Shown: piece after piece, positions 1-7,359 of the stretch | Numbering within the stretch: the first letter of the stretch is position 1 | How the letters are laid out: every line of letters starts with the position of its first letter | Assembly (NCBI GenBank): GCA_028679935.1 | Contig: JAJRAL010000044.1 | Span: 1 to 23,332, forward strand | From: Methanomassiliicoccales archaeon | GTDB lineage: Archaea; Thermoplasmatota; Thermoplasmata; Methanomassiliicoccales; UBA472 | DNA: 23,332 bases | Direction: 5' to 3' | Notes under the pieces: generated by a model | Seen by the model: only the letters and a program-made list of their open reading frames with translations | Told to the model about the DNA's origin: nothing | Databases searched by the model: none | Program-made: the position numbers and the translations under genes

Positions 1-1922
1 ACCGGGGCGGCGATCGTCACCTGGATGTCCTGGGTAGCGCTATTGTTGTAGTGGTCGCGGACGGTCAGGCGGATCACGGTCGGGGATCCGATGTCGAAAT
101 AGCATGTCGCCCCACGCCAGTCTATCGAGCCATCCACACCAAGGTCCCACTCGTAGGACGCGATGCCCGCCGGGTCCGAACAGTTCCCTGCATCGATGGT
201 GAGGGAACCAGACCTCTCCATCTCGATCTCTCCCGGCACTCCGATTATCGATGGGATGGACAGATCGGATTGCCAATCGCTGGCGAATGCGATCGCGAAG
301 AGATCGGCGACCGGCCAACTCTCGATGACCAACGCAGCCTCGCGGTTCCTCACGAATGGGCCTATCCCCCAGTTGATGCTCGAGATCACGGCGATGTCGT
401 CGATGATCATCCCCTTGTTGTGTATCAGGCCGAATTCGTGATACTGCGTTGAGAACCGGACCTCGACGTCGGAGCCTTCCTCGGCCACGCTCTCGAGGTA
501 GTCCTTGGCTCTGTCGTTGTCGCCTCCTTCCTCGGTCAAGTAGTAGCCCCCGTCGAGGAGGATTCGGACCACGACGCCGCGCGCAGCCGCGTCCAGCACG
601 TCCTGCACCAGGCCGTCGGACATGAGCATGTTCGGCTCGAGATAGAGGAGTTCGATGAGGATTCTCGATGAGGCGTTCTGAACCAGAGATCTCATTGGTT
701 GGAGCGAAGCCCCCGGAGAGAAGAGCACCTTGACCTCCGCGCTGATCGCTGCCCCCACGGACGCATCGGATTCGTCCGATTCCGCGGCCAGCGGCAGGTA
801 GTCGCCGCTCGGCGTATACCGGGAAACGTCCAGCCTGTCCAAGTCGAAATCACTCTCGAACACCTTCGCGAAGTCGGCCGCGAGCGCCTCGTTTTCGATC
901 ACCGCCCCCCATCCACGGTTCGAATCGAGCGAGGTCCGCATCCAGTTCTCCGACGTGACGACGACCCGCCTCGTATCGATCACGGCGTACTTGCAGTGAA
1001 GGAAATCGTATCCTCGGTATCCGTCGAACGACTTGATCATGTGCACGTCGCAGCTGGCGGCGTTCAACGTGTCCAGCAGCGAGAGCTCGGTCTCTGGCAT
1101 CCCTCCGACCGGCTGGCCGTCGACGAGCACCCTGACCTGAAGCCCTCGTCCGATCGCATCGACCAGCGCATGACCGATCGTCGAGTCCCCAATCTCGTAG
1201 ATGGCGATGTCGATGCTGAACTGTGCATGCTCGAACTCCCTGACCAGCCTTCCCCGCATCTCCTCCGGGCAGAGAAAGGGCTCGACAAACGCATCGCCCT
1301 CGAAGGGCCCAAACGCCTCTCTCCTCGGGATGGACACGGTCCAGTCTGATGATGAGTTGGTGTCGATATCCATCCGCGCGAGAACCGCTCCGGCGGGGGG
1401 CTTCTCGACCGCCGTCCCTTTCCATCCCGACCCCTCTGGTTGCACCATACCGTAGATGAGCCTGTCTTCACTGCAAGCGTTCGGACGCAGGAGCGTGATC
1501 TCATCACCGTCGTCCGCCAACGCGAACCGTCCTTTCCGTGCGAGTTCGCTTGAAGCGAATTCCACGGTGCCCTCACCTGGAACCAGTCTCTTCTGGATGG
1601 TGACGTTCGAGCAGACCGATACTCTGTCTCCGGGATCCAGGGTCCGCGATTTCGAGAAGGTAAGCCAGCCTTCGCCGTCGGTCAAGGTCCAACCCTTCAG
1701 GTCCATGCGAGCGTTGCCGACGTTCTCGATAGTGACCGATTCGGAAGCGAAGTTGGGCATGGCGGCGCAGATCAGCAGGCGCTCGTCGTTTGCCATCATC
1801 TCGGCGCCGAGATGACCACAATCGTACCCAACCCCTTCGTCCGAAGCGCATGGTGATGAGAGGGCGCCGAACATGCCGGGGAGGAATACGGCCAATGCCA
1901 GAACACATTGCGCTCCCCTCAT
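1..1922 (-). CDS. Secreted phospholipase D-family protein with lamin-tail and PKD domains (partial, runs off left edge)
   Basis: The reading frame is open from the ATG at 1922 to the window edge, giving about 640 residues without a stop. The N-terminus is hydrophobic (residues 5-20), like a signal peptide. Residues about 45-150 look like a lamin-tail domain (segments VTIENVG and GWTL). Two PLD repeats follow, each with a complete HxKx4D motif: H309/K311/D316 (HCKYAVID) and H501/K503/D508 (HNKGMIID). From about residue 560 a PKD-like domain begins (SYEWDLG, then IRLTVRD). Two HKD motifs are what this superfamily needs for phosphodiester hydrolysis or transfer, so an extracellular nuclease or phospholipase is likely; the true substrate is unknown. 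It lies 52 bp downstream of tpiA on the same strand. The missing C-terminus may hold more PKD repeats or a membrane anchor. Confidence 0.88.
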   Translation of the reverse strand, partial: MRGAQCVLALAVFLPGMFGALSSPCASDEGVGYDCGHLGAEMMANDERLLICAAMPNFASESVTIENVGNARMDLKGWTLTDGEGWLTFSKSRTLDPGDRVSVCSNVTIQKRLVPGEGTVEFASSELARKGRFALADDGDEITLLRPNACSEDRLIYGMVQPEGSGWKGTAVEKPPAGAVLARMDIDTNSSSDWTVSIPRREAFGPFEGDAFVEPFLCPEEMRGRLVREFEHAQFSIDIAIYEIGDSTIGHALVDAIGRGLQVRVLVDGQPVGGMPETELSLLDTLNAASCDVHMIKSFDGYRGYDFLHCKYAVIDTRRVVVTSENWMRTSLDSNRGWGAVIENEALAADFAKVFESDFDLDRLDVSRYTPSGDYLPLAAESDESDASVGAAISAEVKVLFSPGASLQPMRSLVQNASSRILIELLYLEPNMLMSDGLVQDVLDAAARGVVVRILLDGGYYLTEEGGDNDRAKDYLESVAEEGSDVEVRFSTQYHEFGLIHNKGMIIDDIAVISSINWGIGPFVRNREAALVIESWPVADLFAIAFASDWQSDLSIPSIIGVPGEIEMERSGSLTIDAGNCSDPAGIASYEWDLGVDGSIDWRGATCYFDIGSPTVIRLTVRDHYNNSATQDIQVTIAAP

Positions 1923-1974
1923 CGCACGTATGACGGTAACCGCCCGGGAAAGCCGTCGCGGCTACAGTGAACCT

Positions 1975-2658
1975 TCAGATGGGCAGTCCCTTGACGAGGT
2001 CGAGAAGCGCCGCCCTCGGATCCTTCGACTTCACGATCCCTGAGGCGAGAAGCACTCCCGCCGCCCCGAGCTCGATGGCTTTCTTCACATCGGCCCCGTT
2101 CTTCACGCCAGCCCCGCAGAGGACCGGCAGATGGGGGGCGATCTTGTGCACCCCGTCGACCGTGTCGCTGACGACCTCGGGCCTGGCGCTCGTGACCGAG
2201 ATGTCGCCCCCGATCAGCTCCGGCGGCTCGACGGCGAGCATGTCCGGGTTGTTCTTCGCGAGCTGCACAGCCGTCCTCGCCGAATCCGCGCAGATGCAGC
2301 AAACAAGGCCGTTGCGGCGGCAGTTCTCGACCACCCTCGCCACGATGGCGCGGGGGAGCGGATGCTCAGAGTGATTGACGAGCGAACCGACCGCCCCGGC
2401 CGCCTTGACCGTCTCGGCCGTGATCCAGCCCGTCGAGGAGCCGAGCGAGCGGTCGTCCAAGTGCTGCGCCATGACCGGGACGTCGACCTGTCTGGCTACC
2501 TCTGCGAGCTCCACTGTGGGCGGACAGACGACTATGCTCGCTCCCGTCTCCCTCGCCACGTCGGCGCAAGTCCGGGCGAGCACGAGCGCTCCCTCTCCCT
2601 CGACCTCCCGATAAGTCTTGAAATTGACGATGATCGCCGGAAGACGAAGCTCAGTCAA
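1975..2658 (-). CDS. tpiA: Triosephosphate isomerase
   Basis: This 227-aa protein interconverts dihydroxyacetone phosphate and glyceraldehyde 3-phosphate in cytosolic glycolysis and gluconeogenesis. The substrate-binding N12 and K14 lie in VNFKTY, the catalytic histidine is H96 in NHSEHP, and the catalytic glutamate is E144 in VEPPELIG. The phosphate-binding C-terminal glycines appear in LCGAGV and GVLLASG. The length matches the short archaeal form (about 220-230 aa) rather than the roughly 250-aa bacterial enzyme. Its start overlaps the end of the FBP aldolase/phosphatase gene by 8 bp on the same strand, so the two are very probably co-transcribed and translationally coupled; their products act at adjacent gluconeogenic steps. 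Confidence 0.97.
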   Translation of the reverse strand: MTELRLPAIIVNFKTYREVEGEGALVLARTCADVARETGASIVVCPPTVELAEVARQVDVPVMAQHLDDRSLGSSTGWITAETVKAAGAVGSLVNHSEHPLPRAIVARVVENCRRNGLVCCICADSARTAVQLAKNNPDMLAVEPPELIGGDISVTSARPEVVSDTVDGVHKIAPHLPVLCGAGVKNGADVKKAIELGAAGVLLASGIVKSKDPRAALLDLVKGLPI

Positions 2659-3793
2659 TGTCTTCCATCCTCTTGGTCAGCTTCTCCAAGACCGCTGGCC
2701 GAGTGGTGTACTCCATCTCTTCCGGACCGAGGATACCGGGCATGAACGGACCGTGCTGGCGGATATAGATGCTCGCCTTGACCGCCTTCCGCCTCGCCTC
2801 GTCCCAGACGCTGCCGGCGAAGAAGTCCACCGGCATGTGCATTCCTGGCGGTGACTTCGGCTCCTCCAGGCCCTGGAGCTTCCCATTGCTGATCTGGAAC
2901 CCGAGGCACGCGATGCGGGGCGGCCCGTCGAAGTAGCTCGGATCGGAGTCCGCGACCGAGCAGGGGTACCAGGCACCGTAGTGCGATCCGCGCATCCAGC
3001 CCGCGACGAGCGCCGGGAACATGAACGGCTGTAGCACTTCGCCGACCGCCGGAAGACCGCTCTGGCACCTGACAAGACAGACCGGGTCGTCCTTCCCGAC
3101 GTACTTGCCGGCGCATAGGTTCAGCTTCTCGGTGCTGACGACCGAGGCGATGCCGATCGACGGGTCCTTGCTCATGATCCGCTTGATGGCATAATGCGAT
3201 GTGTCCCCCAGAAGGCTGAGGATGTCGTAGCTCTCCTCCGGCGAGGACATCACGATCTTCTTGCACTTGAACACGTCAACGATCTCGAACTTGAACCCCT
3301 CATGCGCCCTCGGGTCGATGACCAGGCCGGTGGTCGTGAAGGGGTCCATGAATATCCTGGTGAGGGGCAGCGAGTACGACGAGGGCTCGGTCTTGTCGGC
3401 CATGAAGAAGAGCACCGGCTCCGAACCGCGCTCGACGAACTCCATCTCCGCCGCGCCCGGTCCCATGCCGCGCACGTTGCCGGAGAACGCGTCCTTGAGT
3501 ATGTCTTGGCCGGCGGCGTAGAGCTTCATGTCCTTGGCGACCTTTGCTCCTGCCTTGAACGCCTCCCAGGCGAGACCGTGGACGTCCTTGTGGTTCTCGC
3601 CCTTCGTGTGGGTCATGAACAGGTTGATGTCGTCGCCGACGCGCGTCACGTAGAAGTCATCGATCGTGCCCGCCCTTTGGCCGTCTTTCAGGACGTCCTC
3701 GCACACCGCCATCATCCGAGGATGCGGGCGTGAGTGTCCAACGACCGAGCCGACGTCGGCCTTGATCACCGAGACAGTGATTTTGTTGACCAT
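2651..3793 (-). CDS. fbp: Bifunctional fructose-1,6-bisphosphate aldolase/phosphatase
   Basis: This 380-aa protein belongs to the archaeal and deeply branching bacterial FBPA/P family. That family condenses dihydroxyacetone phosphate with glyceraldehyde 3-phosphate and then dephosphorylates FBP to fructose 6-phosphate, making gluconeogenesis unidirectional. Visible signatures include the N-terminal metal and phosphate region (KADVGSVVGHSRPHP), GDDINLFMTHTKG (residues 53-65), and YVGKDDP. In that last motif Y231 and K234 correspond to the tyrosine and Schiff-base lysine of the studied Thermoproteus enzyme; this alignment is from memory. The C-terminal GPEEMEYTTRPAVLEKL is typical of the family. 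The length is normal. The start ATG at 3793 lies 47 nt downstream of a TATA-like box, and tpiA overlaps the gene's end. Confidence 0.97.
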   Translation of the reverse strand: MVNKITVSVIKADVGSVVGHSRPHPRMMAVCEDVLKDGQRAGTIDDFYVTRVGDDINLFMTHTKGENHKDVHGLAWEAFKAGAKVAKDMKLYAAGQDILKDAFSGNVRGMGPGAAEMEFVERGSEPVLFFMADKTEPSSYSLPLTRIFMDPFTTTGLVIDPRAHEGFKFEIVDVFKCKKIVMSSPEESYDILSLLGDTSHYAIKRIMSKDPSIGIASVVSTEKLNLCAGKYVGKDDPVCLVRCQSGLPAVGEVLQPFMFPALVAGWMRGSHYGAWYPCSVADSDPSYFDGPPRIACLGFQISNGKLQGLEEPKSPPGMHMPVDFFAGSVWDEARRKAVKASIYIRQHGPFMPGILGPEEMEYTTRPAVLEKLTKRMEDID

Positions 3794-3835
3794 ATGGATA
3801 TCCCTTTCCCTGAGCGGTCAAAGAGCGCAATGGCC

Positions 3836-3843
3836 TTATAAAA
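3836..3843 (-). promoter_or_regulatory. TATA box for fbp-tpiA
   Basis: On the minus strand the sequence reads TTTTATAA in an otherwise GC-rich stretch, centred about 47 nt before the fbp ATG. With an archaeal TATA-to-start distance of about 26 nt this implies a leader near 20 nt, with a weak purine-rich stretch (GGGAAAGGGA) before the start codon. Confidence 0.5.
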
Positions 3844-3873
3844 TAGTTGGCGGCAGGCGGGTAAGCCGTTGGC

Positions 3874-3894
3874 CGGGGCCAGACATCGGCCCCG
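3874..3894 (-). terminator. GC-rich hairpin downstream of the ferredoxin gene
   Basis: A perfect 7-bp inverted repeat (CGGGGCC / GGCCCCG, 7-nt loop) lies 18 bp after the ferredoxin stop and upstream of the fbp TATA box. It may end or process the ferredoxin transcript. No T-tract follows it directly, so the role is uncertain. Confidence 0.3.
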
Positions 3895-3911
3895 AAGGCG
3901 CCATGCCCGTT

Positions 3912-4133
3912 TCACTCTACGGTGATCGCGGTGACCGGACAGGCATCGGCGGCGGAATCGGCGCAGCCCTTCTTGTCGGCGGGGATCTCTCCCTCGTTCG
4001 ACGCTCCCTTCCTGTAGGCTGCCTTGACGCTCGACTTGCCTTCCTCACCCTCTTCGAAAACATCGGGGCATTCGTCGTTGTAGCACAGCCCGCAGGCGGT
4101 GCATGCGTCCTGATCGATCTTGACCTTAGGCAT
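3912..4133 (-). CDS. Single [4Fe-4S] cluster ferredoxin
   Basis: This 73-aa acidic protein has the order of a monocluster ferredoxin: C11, C14 and C17 in CTACGLC, and C65 in ACPVTAI, as the four likely cluster ligands. Two more cysteines, C22 and C57, sit where thermophilic ferredoxins such as those of Thermotoga and Pyrococcus carry a disulfide pair, so a disulfide is possible here (inference). It is a soluble one-electron carrier and a plausible partner of the KorDABC oxidoreductase encoded later in the window, but there is no direct link. It has its own TATA box 29 nt upstream, giving an essentially leaderless transcript. The ATG at 4133 is the only reasonable start. Confidence 0.93.
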   Translation of the reverse strand: MPKVKIDQDACTACGLCYNDECPDVFEEGEEGKSSVKAAYRKGASNEGEIPADKKGCADSAADACPVTAITVE

Positions 4134-4157
4134 GAGTCCCCGTATTGCAGGGATTCA

Positions 4158-4166
4158 TAATATAAA
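4158..4166 (-). promoter_or_regulatory. TATA box for the ferredoxin gene
   Basis: The minus strand reads TTTATATTA, centred 29 nt before the ferredoxin ATG. This is the spacing expected of a leaderless archaeal transcript. It lies in the divergent gap between the ferredoxin gene and aspS. Confidence 0.6.
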
Positions 4167-4237
4167 CTTGCCGGAATTATTAGGCGGGAATCAATTCCAG
4201 TCCTGCCGATTCCGCGCCCGTCTCAGATTGGCCAGCA

Positions 4238-4245
4238 TATAAATA
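4238..4245 (+). promoter_or_regulatory. TATA box for aspS
   Basis: TATAAATA is centred about 34 nt before the aspS ATG, predicting a leader of only about 8 nt. It is one of the clearest archaeal promoters in the window, and it faces away from the ferredoxin promoter about 75 bp away. Confidence 0.65.
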
Positions 4246-4275
4246 TCGACGCACCCTATCCCCGCCCGGGATCAC

Positions 4276-5595
4276 ATGAACGAGATGCCTCCGAGACGCG
4301 ATTCATCTACCATCGCACCGACCGACTTCGAGAAGGAGGTATGCATCGAGGGCTGGGTGCAGGACGTCCGCGCGCTCGGCGGGATAGCGTTCGTTCTCGT
4401 GCGCGACCGGGACGGGGTAATCCAGATCGCCGTGCCGAAGAAGAAGGTCACGCCCGAGCTTTTCGCGGGCATCACCGGCATCCCGAGGGAATCGGTCATC
4501 CGGGTCAACGGGATCGTCAAGGAGAGCAAGCAGGCCAAGGCCGGCTTCGAGATCGTTCCGACGAGCTTCGAGGTCATGTCGGAGGCGCGCACCCCCCTCC
4601 CGATGGGCGTCGTCGACAAAGTGTCCGTCGAGTTCGAGACGCGCTTCAACAACCGGTACATGGACCTGCGCAAGCCCGAGGTAAGGGCGGTGTTCGAGCT
4701 CAAGTCGCTGACGTTGCACCTGATCGACCAATACCTCACGCAGCAGCGCTTCATCGAGGTCTTCACCCCGAAGATCGTCGCCTCCGGAGCGGAGGGCGGG
4801 GCGACGCTGTTCAAGGTCGACTACTTCGGCCGCGCGGCGTACCTGGCGCAGAGCCCGCAGCTCTACAAGCAGATGCTGATGTCGACGGGACTGGACCGGG
4901 TCTACGAGATGGGACCGGCGTTTCGCGCCGAGCCGTTCGATACGATCCGCCACGTCTCCGAGTTCGTCAGCTTCGATGCCGAGATGGCCCACATCTGCTC
5001 GATGCGCGACGTGATGGACGTGCTCGAGGAATGCGTGCAGTTCACCGTTAAGGGAGTCGCCGAGCAGGGAAAGGACCAATTGGCACGACTCGGGGCAGAG
5101 GTGAAGGTGCCGTCGACGCCGTACCCTGTGCTGACCTATGCGCAGGCGGTGGAGATGGTCCAGGCTGAGGGACACAAGATCACCATGGGCGAGGACCTGG
5201 CGACGGAGGGAGAGAAGCTCCTCGGCGACCTCATGACAGGCAAGGGCAACGACCTCTATTGGATCATCGAATATCCGGAGGAGGCGAAGCCGTTCTACAT
5301 CATGGAGAAGGACGGGACCCCATTCTCGTACTCCTTCGACCTTGACTACCGCGGGCAGGAGATCGCGTCCGGCGGGCAGAGGGAGCACCGCTACGCCCCC
5401 TTGGTCGAGAGGATGAAGAAGAAGGGGCTGGACCCCGACTCGTTCCAATTCTACCTGAACGCCTTCGCCTACGGCATGCCCCCTCACGGCGGCTGGGGCC
5501 TCGGGCTCGAGAGACTGGTCCAGAAGATGCTCGGACTGCCGAACATCCGCGAGGCGATCCTGTTCCCGAGGGACCGGTACCGCTTGGTGCCTTGA
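4276..5595 (+). CDS. aspS: Aspartyl-tRNA synthetase, archaeal type
   Basis: This 439-aa class IIb synthetase charges tRNA-Asp with aspartate, and in some archaea also tRNA-Asn. An N-terminal OB-fold anticodon-binding domain (about residues 20-110, with EGWVQDVRALGG and LVRDRDGVIQI) precedes the catalytic core. Motif 1 region NNRYMDLRKPEVRAVF, motif 2 FRAEPFDTIRH and motif 3 GWGLGLERLV are all present, as are AQSPQLYKQ and SGGQREHR. The protein ends in the family-typical LFPRDRYRLVP. The length matches archaeal AspRS, and there is no bacterial GAD insertion. At the two sites said to set tRNA discrimination, this protein has Q29 and K88 (Trp and Lys in discriminating Thermococcus; His and Pro in non-discriminating enzymes, from memory), so its class is unclear. 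Confidence 0.97.
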   Translation: MNEMPPRRDSSTIAPTDFEKEVCIEGWVQDVRALGGIAFVLVRDRDGVIQIAVPKKKVTPELFAGITGIPRESVIRVNGIVKESKQAKAGFEIVPTSFEVMSEARTPLPMGVVDKVSVEFETRFNNRYMDLRKPEVRAVFELKSLTLHLIDQYLTQQRFIEVFTPKIVASGAEGGATLFKVDYFGRAAYLAQSPQLYKQMLMSTGLDRVYEMGPAFRAEPFDTIRHVSEFVSFDAEMAHICSMRDVMDVLEECVQFTVKGVAEQGKDQLARLGAEVKVPSTPYPVLTYAQAVEMVQAEGHKITMGEDLATEGEKLLGDLMTGKGNDLYWIIEYPEEAKPFYIMEKDGTPFSYSFDLDYRGQEIASGGQREHRYAPLVERMKKKGLDPDSFQFYLNAFAYGMPPHGGWGLGLERLVQKMLGLPNIREAILFPRDRYRLVP

Positions 5596-5667
5596 CGCAA
5601 CGAGCGAAAGCCGGCGCGTACCTGTAGGGAGAAGGGTTCAAGCGTCGAAATACCGCTGTGGGACTCG

Positions 5668-6168
5668 ATGAACGACGACGGCTACGACCCCAGCCCGATC
5701 GAGGAGGGGGACTTCGCCGTCGAGGAACCCGGCACCGAGAGCATCTCATTCTTCGTCAGCGGGCCGCCCCAACAGAAGGGCAGCACCCGCTCTTTCTACA
5801 TCAAGAAGCTCAACCGCGTCGTCACCACCTCGTCAAACAAGGACCTGAAGCATTGGGAGCTGAGGATCGCGAACGAGGCGCAGAGGGCGAACGAAGGGCG
5901 CAGGCTGTCGTTCTACTCCTGCGACGACCGATGCGGCTACGAGGTGCTGGTGGAGTTCATCTTCGCCCGGCCGAAGAGCCTGCCCAAGCGAGTGAAGCTG
6001 AATACGAGGCGCCCGGACCTCGACAAGCTGGTCAGAGCGGTGCTGGACGGGTTGACGGAGAACCTTATCCCGGACGATTCGCAGGTCGTCACGATCCAAG
6101 CGAGGAAGCGCTACGCCAAGGAGGGCGACACGCCCGGCGCGAGGATCACCGTGAAGCGGTTGCCCTGA
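5668..6168 (+). CDS. rusA: RusA-family Holliday junction resolvase
   Basis: This 166-aa protein matches the RusA fold family of crossover-junction endodeoxyribonucleases, which cleave four-way DNA junctions symmetrically. The diagnostic stretch is residues 116-138: the PDLD motif gives D117 and D119, followed by LDGL and then DDSQV with D136 and D137. These correspond to the metal-binding D70, D72 and D91 of E. coli RusA; the helper lysine K76 is replaced by R123. About 25 acidic N-terminal residues precede the domain (FFVSGPPQQKGS). RusA is mostly a prophage-linked gene, while archaea normally resolve junctions with Hjc, so its place next to aspS is notable. It starts 72 bp after aspS on the same strand with no clear promoter. 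Confidence 0.85.
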   Translation: MNDDGYDPSPIEEGDFAVEEPGTESISFFVSGPPQQKGSTRSFYIKKLNRVVTTSSNKDLKHWELRIANEAQRANEGRRLSFYSCDDRCGYEVLVEFIFARPKSLPKRVKLNTRRPDLDKLVRAVLDGLTENLIPDDSQVVTIQARKRYAKEGDTPGARITVKRLP

Positions 6169-6267
6169 GTAGAGGTTGAGGACGCGACGGGCAGTCTGCA
6201 CTCATAGGGCTCATCACCGATCAGCTGACCCTCTTCTCTTCATCCTGCCTGAACATGAAGCGGCGCG

Positions 6268-6286
6268 CCTCGCCCGTTCAGCGAGG
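6268..6286. promoter_or_regulatory. Palindrome abutting the promoter of the RAM-domain gene
   Basis: CCTCGC and GCGAGG form perfect 6-bp arms around a 7-nt spacer, ending 7 bp before the TATA box at 6293. That is where an archaeal TFB-binding element or an operator would sit. A dimeric regulator could bind it, but one palindrome alone is weak evidence. Confidence 0.3.
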
Positions 6287-6292
6287 TGGGCG

Positions 6293-6298
6293 TATATA
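6293..6298 (+). promoter_or_regulatory. TATA box for the RAM-domain gene
   Basis: TATATA in a GC-rich context predicts transcription starting near 6320. It lies inside the longest possible reading frame (ATG 6286), which therefore cannot be the true start; starts at 6322 (leaderless) or 6355 remain. Confidence 0.5.
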
Positions 6299-6354
6299 GT
6301 TATGGCGAGGCGCAGGTTGATATGCTCCAGGGTACGTGTTTTTTTCGATGCAAG

Positions 6355-6594
6355 ATGCCATCTGCAGTCATGCTCATTAACGCCGAGGTTGGCAAGGAGG
6401 CGGAGGTCCTCGACGCCATCTGCGCCATGCCAGAGGCCGAGAAGGCCTATCTCGTCTACGGCGTCTACGACATCGCGGTGATGGTGAGGTCAGGGACGAT
6501 GGAGGAACTCGAAGAGTGCATCTCGACCAAGGTGAGGAAAGTCTCCGGGATCAAGTCGACCCTGACGCTCATCGTCAGCCGCGAGTGCAAGTAG
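6355..6594 (+). CDS. Stand-alone Lrp/AsnC effector (RAM) domain protein
   Basis: This 79-aa protein consists only of the alpha/beta RAM domain that binds amino acids or other small ligands in Lrp/AsnC regulators; the helix-turn-helix is absent. Visible features are the first beta strand AVMLINAEVGKE, the YGVYDI turn at residues 35-40 (the conserved GxYD signature), and the last strand STLTLIVSREC. Stand-alone RAM proteins assemble into rings and may modulate full-length Lrp proteins or sense metabolites. I chose ATG 6355 because the domain begins right there. ATG 6322, 33 nt earlier in frame, would suit a leaderless transcript from the TATA box at 6293 and is a real alternative. The next gene starts 12 bp downstream, suggesting co-transcription. 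Confidence 0.85.
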   Translation: MPSAVMLINAEVGKEAEVLDAICAMPEAEKAYLVYGVYDIAVMVRSGTMEELEECISTKVRKVSGIKSTLTLIVSRECK

Positions 6595-6606
6595 GAAACG
6601 GGTAAA

Positions 6607-7305
6607 ATGTCCAATGACCTGACGGGGGGGACGGTTGGAGCCCAGGCGCCAAGGAGGAGGGAGGCCCAGACGGTCTACGAACGGGACCTGGACGCGCTGC
6701 TTGAGAGACTCGTCGCAAGCTCAGCGTCGCCGGAGGTCAGGGGCAAGGTCGAGGGCCTTGCCGACCGCCTGAAGCAGCTCAGGGACCGCAACATGCTGAA
6801 GATAAACCACTCCGTCCTCGAGCTGGTCGTCGCGAAGAGCCTGACCGCCGAGGGCTACGATGTCGACCTGGAGCACACTCTCGAGAGCGGTCTCACCTCG
6901 GACGTCTTCGCTAGGAAGGGATTCGGCACCCTGATCGTCGAGGTCGAGACCGGCTACGTGCCGCCATCGCACGCCCTCGACCCCGTCGACTACATCAAGG
7001 CGAGGATCGCGAGCAAGATCGCGAGGTACAGCGGCTTCTGCAACAAGTTCGTCCTGGCCGCCCCCCCGCACTACGTCATGCCGGTGCCTCAGGCGCTAAT
7101 CAAGCCCTCCAGATACCGGACGGAGGAGGAGCTGTCGATGGTGAAGCGCTACTGCGACATGTACTACTCGAACCCGCCGGTAAGTAGGCATGAGATACTC
7201 AACGCCCACATCCACTCCGTCCAGATCATCGACGTCGAGGGCCTCTCCATCCGCGAGGTTGAGCCGGGGGATTACGCGAAAAGGGCCGAGTCCTGGTACT
7301 CCTGA
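6607..7305 (+). CDS. PD-(D/E)XK nuclease-like protein of unknown function
   Basis: I do not recognise a named family for this 232-aa protein. Residues 22-65 are charged and probably helical. The core (about 66-160) has the layout of a restriction-endonuclease fold: a helix with E72, then SDVFARKG with D99, a strand TLIVEVETG with E112 and E114, and a helix ASKIARYSGF followed by strand KFVLAAPP. D99 and the E-V-E pair would be the metal ligands, but the usual lysine (ExK) is not at its normal place, since ExE occurs instead. It may therefore be an atypical nuclease or an inactive relative. It follows the RAM-domain gene by 12 bp and is probably in the same operon. The fold assignment is by eye. 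Confidence 0.75.
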   Translation: MSNDLTGGTVGAQAPRRREAQTVYERDLDALLERLVASSASPEVRGKVEGLADRLKQLRDRNMLKINHSVLELVVAKSLTAEGYDVDLEHTLESGLTSDVFARKGFGTLIVEVETGYVPPSHALDPVDYIKARIASKIARYSGFCNKFVLAAPPHYVMPVPQALIKPSRYRTEEELSMVKRYCDMYYSNPPVSRHEILNAHIHSVQIIDVEGLSIREVEPGDYAKRAESWYS

Positions 7306-7359
7306 CGACCTTCATCGTCAAAGTCTTAATACGCACTCCACGTTCGAGACTGCGATCTG

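Noticed and set aside
850..1908. Several minus-strand frames and a 216-residue plus-strand frame overlapping the PLD gene
   Set aside because: The continuous frame from 1922 to the window edge carries both HKD motifs; these alternatives have no motif and are frame shadows. The PLD gene is not frameshifted.
4303..5487. 394-residue open frame on the minus strand
   Set aside because: Antisense to aspS, with biased composition (Leu, Arg, Asp, His, Val) and no recognisable domain.
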